Of a DNA stretch of 64,000 bases, positions 46,322 to 57,018 are shown piece by piece (the first letter of the stretch is position 1; each line of letters opens with the position of its first letter). The DNA comes from Taudactylus pleione (taxonomy: Eukaryota; Chordata; Amphibia; Anura; Myobatrachidae): positions 1 to 64,000 of the forward strand of contig JAUIMM010002579.1 in assembly GCA_031769625.1 (NCBI GenBank), read 5' to 3'. A program made the translations under genes and the position numbers. Below the pieces are notes generated by a model. That model was given only the letters and a program-made list of their open reading frames with translations. It was not told the origin of the DNA and made no database searches.

Positions 46322-47383
46322 CTAAGAACTGTACCTCTTTTTTGCTCTAGTTGGAAGTGAACTGCAAGTTCTTATTGTTATTGTTGATGTATTGTAAAAG
46401 TTTTGTAATGATGTTTCCTCCCCTCTCCAGATAAATAACACATTGTCTATGTATCTCTGCCAGAGAACCAAACTCACTCCGAGCTCGGGATTCGACCAGA
46501 TTTTATTGTCTTCCCAGTGATTCATGAAGAGATTCACATAGCTCGGAGCGAATTTGGTTCCCATGGCGGTACCCCTCCACTGCAGATAGAATTCCCCCTC
46601 AAACCACATGTAATTATGTGTCAAGATGAACTTTTTCCCATCCAGGATAAAGTTCATCTGTTCTTCTTTGAGTTCTGGATCTTTTTGTAGAAAGTGGTTG
46701 ATACTTTCCAGCCCTTGACTGTGATCAATCATGGTATACAGTGATGTAACATCACTTGTTACTAACCAGTAGTTGTCCTCCCATTTTATGTCTTTTAAGA
46801 TGTTAAGTACCTGGGTTGTATCTTTCAAGTACGATTTTGGTTTTTTGACATTCTGTAGGAAATGGGCTATGTATTCTGATAGTGGTGAGGTTATTGAATT
46901 AATGCCCGATGTTATGGATCTTCCAGGTGGGTTTCTGATACTTTTATGTACCTTGGGTAGGTGGTAAAAGACAGGGATTACAGGAAAAGGTGGGTCCAGA
47001 AATGTCCGCTCTTGTTTATTTAGTATTTCTTGTGTGATGCCCTTATCAATAAGGATTCTCAGTTCTTTCTGAAAATCCTTTGTGGGGTCTCCTTTTAACA
47101 TAGTGTATGTGTCTTTATCATTAAGTATTCTATATGATTCTTTAATATAGTCTATTCTGTCCTGTATGACTATTCCTCCACCCTTGTCAGCCGGTTTAAT
47201 GACCAAACTCTTATCCTGTAGCTCTTTCAAAGTGGACTGTTCTATTTTTGTAAGTTTGGGTTGGGTCATTCCTATTTTGTGATCTAATTTCCTCATGTCT
47301 TTCAACACCGCTTGTTCAAATGTATTTACAAAACTACCTTTCATATAGCTTGGATTGAAGGTTGATTTCGGTTTTAGATCCAT
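46322..47383 (-). pseudogene. Penelope reverse transcriptase, N-terminally cut
   Basis: Motifs in order: VIKPADKGGGIVIQ, FYHLPKVHK, PGRSITSGINS, WLVTSDVTSLYT (first catalytic Asp), YLQWRGTAMGTKFAPSYVNL and RYIDNVLFIW. The last is the active-site box with YIDN in place of YIDD: the second Asp is Asn, which would be expected to cripple polymerase function. The frame then shifts after about residue 325. The PLE family is well supported by ADKGGG and GTAMGTKFAP. Confidence 0.92.
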
Positions 47384-47507
47384 ATTTTTATATATACTGA
47401 TGTGCCCAGCTATAACGTGGCATCACAGCGCTATCTCTCACGCCACGCATGGCGCGCCACACACCACGCCATGAGTCACGCCACAAAGTTTAGTAGTGAA
47501 AAAAGTA

Positions 47508-47658
47508 ATTACGTGTAATACAACATTTTGCCCACCAGATGTCACTTTTCCTAAACTACATAGCGCATGCGTGTGATTTCATTACATGTAATACAACATT
47601 TTGCCCACCAGGTGTCACTTTTCCTAAACTACAGTAAATAGCGCATGCGTGTGATTTC
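47508..47658. repeat. Two direct copies of a 73-78 bp unit
   Basis: 47508-47580 and 47581-47658 share ATTAC(G/A)TGTAATACAAC through GCGCATGCGTGTGATTTC. The second copy has a 5-base AGTAA insertion and a few substitutions. Confidence 0.9.
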
Positions 47659-47893
47659 CAATGTACCGTACGGAATGTTCTGTATCACCGGCCGATGATT
47701 GTTTGACAGAAGCGGTGATTCGGTACACTATACAGTATTACAGCGTTTTCCACATGGAATCAGGAATGTATGGTATAATAAAGCGGTAGAAGAATGTGTA
47801 ATCCAGTTTGAAAATCATTAAGCTCTGTATTATCCACTGACTGTGCGGTTGAAATCATACTGTGTTTGCGCAAATGTAAATACTGTCGGCACT

Positions 47894-49149
47894 GTGATAG
47901 CATAGTGCTACATGGCGTATGGCTTGGCGCCACAGATCCCATTGTACCCCCCTCCATTTCTAATCCATCGCAGATGGCTGACAGCCACCATAGCGCCGTG
48001 TAATACAGAGAGCTCTCTCTCATACAGATCCCACTACTACCGTACTTAGTGTGCAAGGTTGGAGCAGCATCACCAATGTCATCAGTTTGCGATGCAACGC
48101 TATTTTGCGCTTGAAACGCAGAGTCAGCTTTGAACACAGAGCGCTCTCTCACAGACGGAAACCACTCTCAGACACAGTCGAAGGGATGTAGCCACAGTGC
48201 ACAAGGCTGAGACCGCATATGCGTTGTCGCATGTTTGCGTTTTGCGGTTTTTGGGCGCACAGTGTGTGATGCAGAGCCCTGTCTCACATTCTAGACAGTA
48301 GATTCACTAGCAGTTTCTGCAGTTATGAAATCACTATTCTGTGGTGCTAAATTGTACGGAACCATCAGTTTTGAATATTCAGTACAGGCACATTCATAGC
48401 GGCACACTAGTTGTCCTAGCAGACGGGGGATGGTGTCCTTGGCAATGGTGACAATTCGTAGCATTTTTCAGGACACTAGGGCAGAGCTGACTGCTTACAG
48501 TAAATGGATTAACAAAGCTTCCTTTATTATGGGAATGTGAGGCTCTTTGCTTGCTTTGGGGGAAGGGACCTGATGCACCGTGTATGACTCTCGGCCCACT
48601 GGTCATGCGCCAGAAATCCCATCGCAACCCTCCTACTGGGCATGCACCCGCCAGAGATGGAAATGCAACAGCATAGAGTACAATACTGTACCGACTGTAG
48701 TAATACAGCCAACTGCGCATGCTCAGTGATAGCATAGCGCTACATGGCATATGGCTTGGCACCACAGATCCCATTGTACCCCTCTCCATTTCTAATCCAT
48801 CGCAGATGGCTGACAGCCACCATAGCGCCAACCGTGTAATACAGAGAGCTCTCTCTCATACAGATCCCACTACTACCATACTTCGTGTGCAAGGTTGAAG
48901 CAGCATCACCAATATCATCAGTTTGCGATGCAACGCTATTTTGCGCTTCAAACGCACAGTCAGCTTTGAACACAGAGCGCTCTCTCACAGACGGAAACCA
49001 CTCTCAGACACAGTCGAAGGGACGTAACAACAGTGCACAAGGCTGAGACCGCATATGCGTTGTCGCATGTTTGCGTTTTGCTGTTTTTGGGTGCACAGTT
49101 TGTGATGCAGAGCCCTGTCTCACATTCTAGACAGTAGATTCACTAGCAG
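47894..49149. repeat. Direct duplication with period about 832 bp
   Basis: 47894-48313 and 48726-49149 align over about 420 bp with few differences, including a 4-base AACC-type insertion. Sequence after the second copy (ATGAAATCACTATTC...) also recalls the first unit, with a deletion. The two copies plus the spacer look like the start of a satellite array. Confidence 0.88.
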
Positions 49150-49442
49150 AGCCCTGTCAGCCACAGTATGAAATCACTATTCAGTGAAATACAGAGCCCT
49201 CTCTGGGCACTACAGATCCCATTGTAAACCCTCCACTGGGCATGCGCATGAAATCCGATTGACGAAAGCGCAGACATTGTGTGTTTCAATAGTGCAAAAC
49301 TTTCATCAATCTGTTTGTAATGTCTTACTTTTAAGCAGCCTTTTAAACAACAACACTATAGCCTTTTAAACAAGTTTCACTATAGTGTCCAGAGCAGACA
49401 GTGACAAAAAAAAAATACAGTATACGGTACGGTATATTCTTT

Positions 49443-49513
49443 TCCAGGGATCGAACCCCGGACCATAATTCTACCAAAGTGATCACCTAACCACTAGCCC
49501 ACACGACAGCTAC
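49443..49513 (-). tRNA. tRNA-like sequence, probably a tRNA pseudogene or SINE head
   Basis: On the minus strand the segment has an A-box-like GGGCTAGTGGTTAGG and a B-box-like GGTTCGATCCC. The spacing is that of a tRNA body of about 71 bp, followed downstream by a T-rich stretch that could end Pol III transcription. The T stem has at least one mismatch, and I could not settle the anticodon or a clean acceptor stem. Confidence 0.5.
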
Positions 49514-49918
49514 AGTGAACCACAGAGAGTGGCCTCATCCTTGTGCACTCCTCCCGCTGCTGTTTTTTAATAAAAAATTTTTTTAAAAATTGTCATACTG
49601 TAATGCATCCCATATCAGTGAAAGCTGTGCGTACATCTCATTAATCTACAGTATCGGTTATACCATGACAACAACTCCGGCAACTTCTCTACTATTCAGT
49701 TACTGCACCATACCATATGTACAATACAGTATGTGCAGTGATTTGCATCCTGTTATAAGAGGTTACAGTACGTACAGTACTATATACTGTATATGTATAT
49801 TATGCGACATTAAAAATACAGTATGGGTTGTGCGTACATGAAAATGCTGTGAATATGATATCCACCCAATTTACTGTAAGTTTAACAGTATGGCATTCTG
49901 TACAAGACATTCAGTACA

Positions 49919-50024
49919 GTGGAGCACTCGCCACCCAGCGGTTAAGCACTATATTACATGCAAATACAAAAGTGGAGCACTTGCCACCCAGCGGTTAAGC
50001 ACTGTATTACATGCCGTAGCATAT
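49919..50024. repeat. Two direct copies of a 53-bp unit
   Basis: GTGGAGCACT(C/T)GCCACCCAGC, continuing through GGTTAAGCACTATATTACATGC, is repeated at about 49919 and 49972, with one or two substitutions. Confidence 0.85.
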
Positions 50025-50055
50025 CCTTCATTGAAGAATACCACGGTATTCCACA

Positions 50056-50115
50056 AGTCCATGGCGCGACTCAGAGGCCTGCACGCCGCAAGTCCATGGC
50101 GCGACTCACGCCACG
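50056..50115. repeat. Two short direct copies of AAGTCCATGGCGCGACTCA
   Basis: The 19-base word occurs at about 50056 and 50089 and is followed by CGCCACGCCATGAG, which recalls the left end of the segment near 47464. Confidence 0.75.
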
Positions 50116-50274
50116 CCATGAGCAACAAAATAGCTGGGCAGATCTGTAGATGTTCCTGCATTTTTTATGGCACTGGTGTTTTTATCCAAAAAATACTTTT
50201 TAAGACTTAATTTTCTTGTGAAGCTCTTTAAATCTAGGTATGTATTAAACTTATTTAATCGATTTGTCGATTTT

Positions 50275-51863
50275 GTCAAAGATGCCCGAGCATAAATATA
50301 TTACCGAATCAGATGACGGTTGATTAGAATTTCTGATATATTATATGTGACGCATCCTATATTAAGTATCATCTTTTATAATATAATATACTGGGTTCGA
50401 TGTACACACTACTTTGGGGATCTATAGATAGGTGCATCAATTAGAGTTATACCCACACTCACCACCGTATATGAGCATTAACAACAACAATATATCCTAT
50501 ATAATAGTACATTATCCTTTAATAATTGATCACATCATGATTTGAGTTCATTTTTACACTGATATTTATGCAAAACAAGTATAGCCAAGTGTTTTGGCTG
50601 TATCTAGCATATGTTGATTATAGATTATTAAACATTCAGAGAACAAAACATCCGCATATAGGAGGTCTCAAAATGGCAACAGGAATATATGTTCCAAAGC
50701 TTCCACAAGATGGCCGCCTCCAGGATCAGAGACCAAAGACCAAGTAATAGGGAAATTACATTCATGGTATCCCAAGGATTATTCAGTCACTAGAGGGCAT
50801 TGCCGCCCTGCAAAACTATTGCAAAAGGTGGCCGCAATACGAGCATGACGCATGCGTAACAGAGACATTCAACGAGGAACTCATGTGACAAGTCACGTGA
50901 GCGGGTAAAGTCACGTGAGCGGACGAAGTGACGAACCTGGAAGTGCGGCAGGGAAATACCGCGAATGAACAATTGAGTGAGTATAAAGCAGATGAACATG
51001 CAGACGACCTCATTTGCCCTTGATAAAGTCCAAACTGTGGACGAAACGCATTGGGACCAGCACCCATCACCCAATATTGACTTTTAACACTTTATTGTAT
51101 ACGTGATTATATCGATGGCTATGTGACCATCTGTTAAATAAATCCAGATTTTAATCCATACTCCCATCAGTAGCATCATTATTAGTGTATAGCACCATAT
51201 GCCACCTCACTCACACCTACTGGGAAAGGAGCCGGTTACCAGGAGGACCAGCAGAAGCTGCTAGGGTAAGTACCATCCTACTTACCTATATCTGCACCAC
51301 CAGTGTCCACAATATCCTGATACTGCACTCATTGTTTTGAGGTACCCGAGGTGAAGTAGAAGAGAGAGAAGGTGCTCACTATACACTCAACAAATAAGGA
51401 GTAACGAGAGCGACATACAGGATTAGGATCCTACTTCAAGTCTATTATATTGAAAACACTGCCTACAGCTTTTGCCAAGCAGACATACCGATAATTCTTA
51501 ACTGACTTTTGAACAATTTTTTGTCACCATTGACTTTGCACAGACTATAATTTTTGATTGAAGATTCTGCCCACAGCTATTGCTGACCGGTTGGATCGAG
51601 ATTTTGGGACTAACTCATAGGTTAGGATACAGCCATCACATAAAATTCCACAAACAAACATAATATTTATTATCAGGCATCCATATCAGTATTGTACACA
51701 ATAAGGGACAAACAGTACATCAGTTTACATCACAGAGCGCTTACCCTTCCCCCACCATTGTTACTATTAACCCTAGGAGGTTGGAACACCTCAGAGTAAG
51801 CTGCTAGTGGTGTAGCTAGTGAGAGCATTATCCTGAGAGCGCCACCGTCCACTCGTTGTATTG
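50275..51863 (+). repeat. Penelope pLTR, right arm of the large inverted repeat
   Basis: The reverse-complement partner of 43758-45330. In this orientation it lies directly upstream of the N-terminal part of a Penelope ORF (51872), as in an intact pLTR-ORF arrangement. It carries the second hammerhead-like motif (51016-51058). Confidence 0.9.
51016..51058 (+). ncRNA. Hammerhead-ribozyme-like motif in the Penelope pLTR (right)
   Basis: Same order as the left copy: GCCC, TTGATAA (51020-51026), GTCC/GGAC hairpin, GAAA (51043-51046), CGC, ATT, GGGACC. The only visible core difference is GTT to ATT at the presumed cleavage triplet. The paired C3-to-U and G8-to-A change is shared. Confidence 0.5.
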
Positions 51864-51871
51864 TATCCATT

Positions 51872-52490
51872 TTGTTCCAAGGTGAGCAGCACCAGGAGAT
51901 TAGTAATAATTTCATGGGGTTATTAGACTCCAGAACGTCTAGAACAGATAGGGCCATCAAATTATTTAAAGAAATCAATAGTGAGATACCTCTGAAACCC
52001 ACCAATACAAATTTCTGCAAGTTATTCACTGATTTTGATAAACTTTTAGCCAAAGAGACTAAACTTTGGTGGGTAGTGCACACCCTTGAGTGGTATGTAA
52101 AAGAAAACATCATACCCAAGGGCCTTAAATTACACAAAAAACCAACCTATAATACAGATAATATAACATTCATTGAAAAGTGGGATAGGATTTTATTTGA
52201 ATGTTCCACACAACTTATGCAACTGTTACTGTCAGAAATAAATTCAGAATTGGACAAAATAGGGAAATGTATCACACAATTAGACTCTGACATACTCTTG
52301 ATCTTGTTTATACAGTTCTAATTCAATCTAGAGAAAATTACTAAAACACGACTAGACAGAATTGAAAAAGAGGTGATTGATACAAAAAAGTCAAAAATAT
52401 TAAGAGATAAATTTGGTATAAAACGAATTAAGAAACCAAAATACCCAAAGGAAAGCACACGTTCAAAAAACCCAGAAAATAAATAAATAT
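51872..52490 (+). pseudogene. Penelope ORF, N-terminal part
   Basis: The first frame (51872-52321) has WYVKENIIPKGLKLHKKPT, typical of the N-terminal region before the Penelope RT, within a helix-rich segment. After a stop at 52319-52321 the same frame continues through EKITKTRLDRIEKEV and GIKRIKKPKYPKES to a stop near 52485. No RT follows on this strand. The missing part is the one found inverted at 47383-45350. Confidence 0.78.
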
Positions 52491-52828
52491 TCCATACAAA
52501 CCCCGATATACAAGAAACAATCTCATATACCAACAATATTATGAAGCAAATACATTCAATACCAGAAACACAAGAGATTAGTATCAACCTCCTGGACCTC
52601 ACCATCCGTGACCATGAATCCGTGACCACACAGTTATATTTCAACACAGTATTATAGCAACACAGTATTATCTCCCCTACTTAGGTGAGATAATACTGTG
52701 TTAAAATAGAACTGTGTGGTCACGGAGGTAGTCTAGTATTCACCTCCAGGAGTATTCGTTCAGACGGAGCAATTGGACTCGCTGATCAATGTAACCATTT
52801 GTGGATATCCCACAGAAACAAAGGATAA
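52491..52828 (+). pseudogene. Penelope post-RT remnant with a fold-back
   Basis: A reading near 52575-52650 gives INLLDLTIRDHESVTTQLYF, the LDLxI...G(S)xxTxLYF block that follows RT in Penelope-like and related elements. The RT itself is deleted between this and the N-terminal part. The segment then folds back on itself (52620-52725). Confidence 0.6.
52620..52725. repeat. Inverted repeat (fold-back) at the end of the Penelope fragment
   Basis: CCGTGACCACACAGTTATAT, extended by TTCAACACAGTATTAT, is mirrored by ATAATACTGTGTTAAAATAG and AACTGTGTGGTCACGG. The left arm carries the AACACAGTATTAT word twice, so an inner hairpin (about 52659-52702) is also possible. Confidence 0.85.
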
Positions 52829-53125
52829 AGGTGCATACACACGTAACGATTTTTTTAACTATGTCATTAACGATGTCGTTATCGTTAAAAAAAATCGTTC
52901 AGTTTCTGAGTTATAACGATGAACTATAATCGTTCAAGTGCGCTCCCGTTTGTAGTTTGTCGTCCATTTCAGACCGTCCAACATAACGATTTTCATTAAG
53001 GGAAGGAACATTTTTCGTTCATCGTTGTACAAATCGTTCATTACACCTCAAAAAATCGTTCACTTTTTCAAGGGAAGAATCTGACAGATACTCGTTGGTT
53101 ACAAAATCGTTGTGTGTATGCACCT
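52829..53125. mobile_element. Palindromic MITE AGGTGCATACACACG
   Basis: Left end AGGTGCATACACACGTAACG; right end complements CGTTGTGTGTATGCACCT. Interior words AACGAT/ATCGTT are symmetric throughout. Flanks TAA (left) and TGA (right) resemble a 3-bp TWA-type duplication with one change, suggesting the PIF/Harbinger superfamily. It lies directly at the end of the Penelope fragment. Confidence 0.8.
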
Positions 53126-53277
53126 TGACTGTTACTAATGTAACAGAATGATACAGTTTGCAACAAGATTGATACAAATTGTTATATAAGAGACAATCTG
53201 TGAAGAAAACATAACCACAGGGAAACCTATTTAATATAGGAATTACTGGTCTCATGATCAGTGAAAAATGGAACACA

Positions 53278-53714
53278 GGCCTTGATTCAGAGCTGGACGC
53301 TCTGACAGAGCGCTCGTTCTGAATCAGGGCCATCCCTGCTCCGCTCGCATAGCTGTGGGTGACCACCCACAGCTATAGCGAGCGGCCCCATCTGGCTTGC
53401 GACGAAACCCTGCGGTAGGGTCTCGCTCCCGCAAGCCCAGGAGTGCTTTTGGCTCTATCAGAGCCAAAAGCACTCCCACTGACATCACTAGTGATGTCAG
53501 TGGGGCCGGACTCAGACGGTAGACGTTCCCATGGGAACGCCTGCGTCTGGGCAGCCATGCCCCTGGCACACCCACCAAAGGGGGTGTGCCATCAGTCACC
53601 ATCGACAGCACGCCCCCTTTGGTGTGAGACCCTTAACGACGGCTTGGCCGTCGTTATTCAGGTCTCGCGCATGCGCACTATCGACCCGCTTGCGAGCGGG
53701 TCAGAATCAGGCCC
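53278..53714. mobile_element. MITE with GGCCTTGATTCAGA ends and internal hairpins
   Basis: Left GGCCTTGATTCAGA and right (complement) GGGCCTGATTCTGA are imperfect inverted repeats, flanked on both sides by ACA. Inside are further palindromes, such as AGTGCTTTTGGCTCTATCAG with its complement, and CACTGACATCACTAGTGATG. The overlapping open frames on both strands reflect this symmetry, not genes. Confidence 0.72.
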
Positions 53715-54084
53715 ACAGCCTGCACATGACAGGCAGTATAAACTGCAGTAACTTATAAACTAATATTGGTAGCCAAGTTATACAAGAGAAATAAATCAAT
53801 CAACCAGCAGTATAGAAATACAGTTTAAAAAAAACTAATCTGTAATTTATTTATTTTCTTTATACACCAATTTCTTTGTTCTATTTTTGTGACGTATGTA
53901 AATTTTAAATATTTCACCTAAGTAATGGAATTCTGGGGAATTCATATATTTTTTTTTTAAATAAGAAATTAATAAAGAAAGGTTATAGTTTTAGCATATT
54001 TACTATTCTATATAAAGATGAGGATTGCGTGAATTAAAATAAGTGCACTATATTAGACACTCTTTTTCTTCTTTTTTGTGACTT

Positions 54085-54122
<38 letters not shown>

Positions 54123-54480
54123 TAGTGTGATTGGTAGCACCCCAGCTAGACAAATTATTGAGTATATCAGGCTGATTGATAGCTGGGTTATTTACATATA
54201 TACAACCCAATGAAGCGAGATCACACACATATATATATATTTCATACTGTACATAGTATCACTGGTGTGGGATTAAAATCAACTACTACAGTTTCTGCAA
54301 CTTGTCAGACCTGCTGTAAATGAATGACAGGCCGATGTGCTTCGACGATGGTACCAATGTATATGCAGGAGTGCGAGGTATTAGGCATATGAGAAAGCAG
54401 CTGTGGTAGTCTCTATGCTGGCTGAGCTGTGGCAGGCATTAGCATATTTTCACAGCTGCAATCCTTACTGAATTAGGCAC
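53715..54480. other. No gene; AT-rich sequence with microsatellites
   Basis: AT-rich sequence with a (TAA)n tract (54085-54120) and an (AT)n tract near 54225. No gene is seen. Confidence 0.55.
54085..54120. repeat. (TAA)n microsatellite
   Basis: About eleven TAA units. Confidence 0.95.
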
Positions 54481-54483
54481 TAA

Positions 54484-54796
54484 GGGTGCATACACATGTA
54501 AAGATTCTGTCCAACCATCCAACTAGTTAATTGGTTGGAATGAAAATCTGGTAAGGTATGAGAGTAACTGATGATCAGCAATTTGCTCCTAAACGCCAGA
54601 AAACATATGAAAATGATTAAGATAAGTTTGTTAAATGTTTGATCTAAACAATTTGTTCAAACAGTTTTTGTCCTTTTTCCATCATTTGGGAGCAAATAGC
54701 TGATTGTCATTTGCTTTCGTACCTTAACAGATTTTCATTCCAACCAATCAACTAGTTGGATGGTTGGACAGAAAATCTTTACTTGTGTATGTACCT
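54484..54796. mobile_element. Palindromic MITE GGGTGCATACACATG, TSD TAA
   Basis: Left GGGTGCATACACATGTAAAG and right (complement) AGGTACATACACAAGTAAAG, with long symmetric arms through CCAACCATCCAACTAGTT. Flanked by TAA on both sides (54481-54483, 54797-54799). The ends are related to those of 52829-53125, so both belong to one end-type, probably PIF/Harbinger. Confidence 0.83.
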
Positions 54797-54799
54797 TAA

Positions 54800-55238
54800 G
54801 TCATTGAGTTAAACAACTGAGTTTTTTTGTAAAGCAGCAACTTGCTGTTTAAGGTCAAACAGGTCTTTCTCACATTCACCAATTTTAATTTTTTCCACTG
54901 TCACCAGATGATGAGTGGAATGTAGGTGATCCCTGAGAACTTTATGGATTCTGCAAAATCAGTGGCCATGGTATCCTTTATTACGCACACCCTGACTTTG
55001 TGGGCTGAAGGAATAGCCAATGTTGAGATTTCTGACATGGAAACAGAGTGTGGCAGGAAACTTTTGCATGCAAAGGATGGTTTAGGTGAAGTAGCTGACC
55101 ATAACCAGTATCGATTGCACAGAGGAGAGTAGGTAGGGATAGGTCACTTACTCAAATTAGGCAGTGTAAACTCATATAATGGTATGTATGTGTTTATGAA
55201 AACCAATAAAAGAATACTCAATTTAAAAAAAAAAAAAA
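54800..55238 (+). pseudogene. Possible processed retrocopy with poly-A tail
   Basis: Ends ACCAATAAAAGAATACTCAA followed by TTT and a 14-base A-run (55225-55238). AATAAA about 20 bp before a poly-A tail is the pattern of a reverse-transcribed mRNA or LINE/SINE tail. A 68-codon frame (54926-55132) has no domain I recognise. The parent transcript is unknown and no target-site duplication was identified. Confidence 0.35.
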
Positions 55239-56370
55239 TCATATCATGGTGTGCCAATTAGTACTTTCAGAAATAAGGCAGCTTGGCGATCTGGCACAGT
55301 CAACTAGAAAAGAAAAATGGGCAAGCTGGTGACCTGCAGTGCAACACCAGGGGACAACTAGCCTGTCAGGAGCAGGTCAGCTTGTGTCCTGTTATGTAAA
55401 CAGTAGAACAATGTCTCCAGCAATCCAGGAATCTAGATTGTGCCTGATGAGGAAGACATCAGCACCAGGTCAGCCGCAATGGCCTGTGTCTGCAAGTATA
55501 CTGTGTGGGCAGCCCTTGGAGGCCCAAGGATGCCAGGAAAGAGAGGGGCAAACCACTGATGTCACTAAGAGGGCTCTAGTCGTGGTCTGATGGATCAGCG
55601 TGCAATGGATGGTGGGCAGCAGTATTGCACACAGGGGTGTTGGAATATCAGTCCACCTGGGTGGGCACTCGACTAGTGGCACTGGGTTATGTTAAAGTGG
55701 CTGGCCCACCATTCCTGCAGACAACAAAGAGGGTAGCAAGCACAGCTAGACATAGAACTCAGCAGCACTGCTGCCTCTCTGGATATCTCCCAAGCCATAC
55801 ATTACACTCATTAGTCAATTATCAATAAAGACCAAAATCTATATTAAATACATTTTGGATTATTGCCCCACATTTAAAAAGGAAAAAAAAATTAAAAAAA
55901 AATTATAGGATTTATATATTGACAGACCTGATCTGTGCTGGTAGTTTAAGGACACCTAAAAAACAAACAAAAAAAAAAACTGGGGTATGTGCAATAGACA
56001 TACCACTCTTGGGTGTGCGTTCACACTCTGATAGAAGCACGCCTTGGTGTACATAGTGACACGAGGTTAAAGGCCTCGTGCGTTCAACCATCCAAGACAT
56101 GCATATATCAACATGGCCGCACACACAAGAGTGGTATATTGATCTTAGAAAACGGCCCCTATTGAGACAAAATAGTTCTACATAGAGATGTAGGGTGAAA
56201 CATACAGACTAGAAGGGAAAAAAAAAAAATGTTTAGAATAGGCCAAATAATTTTTAATGCATACACTATTATCCAGTTAAATGTTTAAGTGGGAAAAAAA
56301 CCCAAAACCTGTTGAATATTCAGATTAGGCTGTTTTATCAGTTGAACATTAGTGACCATCATCACTTTAA
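55239..56370. other. No recognisable gene
   Basis: About 1.1 kb with A-rich tracts near 55880 and 56220 and no motif-bearing frame or clear element ends. The TAA at 56368-56370 belongs to the next MITE. Confidence 0.45.
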
Positions 56371-56789
56371 AGGGCAGTACACACTAGACCAGTGTTGGCT
56401 AACCTTGACACTCCAGCTGTTATGGAACTACATAACCCAGCATGCATTGCTACAGTTTTGCTATTAGGGCATGCTAAAACTGTGGCAGGGCATGCTGCGA
56501 TATATAGTTCCACAACAGCTGGAGTGTCAAGGTTAGCCAACACTGCACTAGACTGTGTACAGACCTCATTAGCCACTGGACCCAGCGGGGTGCCGGCCTC
56601 AGCAAGTACGTACACACTTGCTGATGCCGGGAGTGACAGCAGGAGCCATGCTGAATTCAGCAGCATAGCCCTCACTGCCCATATCACTTGCAGGTCAGAC
56701 GGACAATGTCACCGACGACACACAGGAGCGCACATAGTCAGCAACATAGCAGATACACTGGATGACGTTGTCTGGTGTGTAGCCGGCTT
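56371..56789. mobile_element. MITE AGGGCAGTACACAC, carrying a nested hAT MITE
   Basis: Left end AGGGCAGTACACACTAGAC; right end complement AAGCCGGCTACACACCAGAC. Flanks TAA and TAG. Similar in type to the AGGTGCATACACA elements. It is split by the hAT-type element at 56390-56545. Non-coding. Confidence 0.6.
56390..56545. mobile_element. hAT-type MITE with perfect 8-bp TSD
   Basis: Left CAGTGTTGGCTAACCTTGAC and its exact complement at the right end. Arms continue through ACTCCAGCTGTT(A/G)TGGAACTA. CACTAGAC flanks it on both sides (56382-56389, 56546-56553), a perfect 8-bp duplication diagnostic for hAT. 156 bp, non-coding. Confidence 0.93.
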
Positions 56790-57018
56790 TAGAGTGTTTC
56801 ATTTTGGAAAGAAAGACAATGAAACCACAGGTGTTGAACAATAAATTGTTCTGGCAGGAGGCAGGAAGTGCTTGTAGGCTTCCTGGCATGTAGGCTCAGT
56901 TTGCTGTGCTGGATTCTGAAGAGACTGCTCAGGTAAGTCCTGTTCAAGTTCTTTGAATAGACATTTATTGTATAAGTCAATATTTGGTGAGGATTGATGT
57001 CAGGTCCTTTGGGACTAA
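56790..57018. other. No recognisable gene
   Basis: I see nothing identifiable in this stretch. Confidence 0.4.

Larger units (their letters stand above)
43758..47400 (-). mobile_element. Penelope-like element, 3' half
   Basis: On the minus strand, RT (47383-46322) is followed by a linker, a GIY-YIG endonuclease (to 45350) and a pLTR of about 1.57 kb (45330-43758). The N-terminal part of the ORF is missing here and occurs in opposite orientation at 51872-52490. Together the domain order is that of endonuclease-positive Penelope-like elements. Confidence 0.88.
47401..50274. repeat. Satellite-like segment between the two Penelope halves
   Basis: Contains several direct repeats (listed separately), a tRNA-like sequence and no recognisable gene. 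Related words lie near both ends: CACACCACGCCATGAGTCAC at about 47461 and CACGCCACGCCATGAGCAAC at about 50108. Both ends also carry a TGGCGCG word (about 47450 and 50060-50100). This suggests a single repeat-rich unit was inserted here. Several open frames on the minus strand come in duplicate because of the duplication and have no motif. Confidence 0.6.

Noticed and set aside
47760..48988. Repeated minus-strand frames with similar sequences
   Set aside because: Their similarity comes from the 832-bp direct duplication. They have no recognisable domain and the copies differ by frame breaks.
53443..53758. Open frames over the 53278-53714 element
   Set aside because: They occur on both strands over a palindromic MITE and lack motifs.
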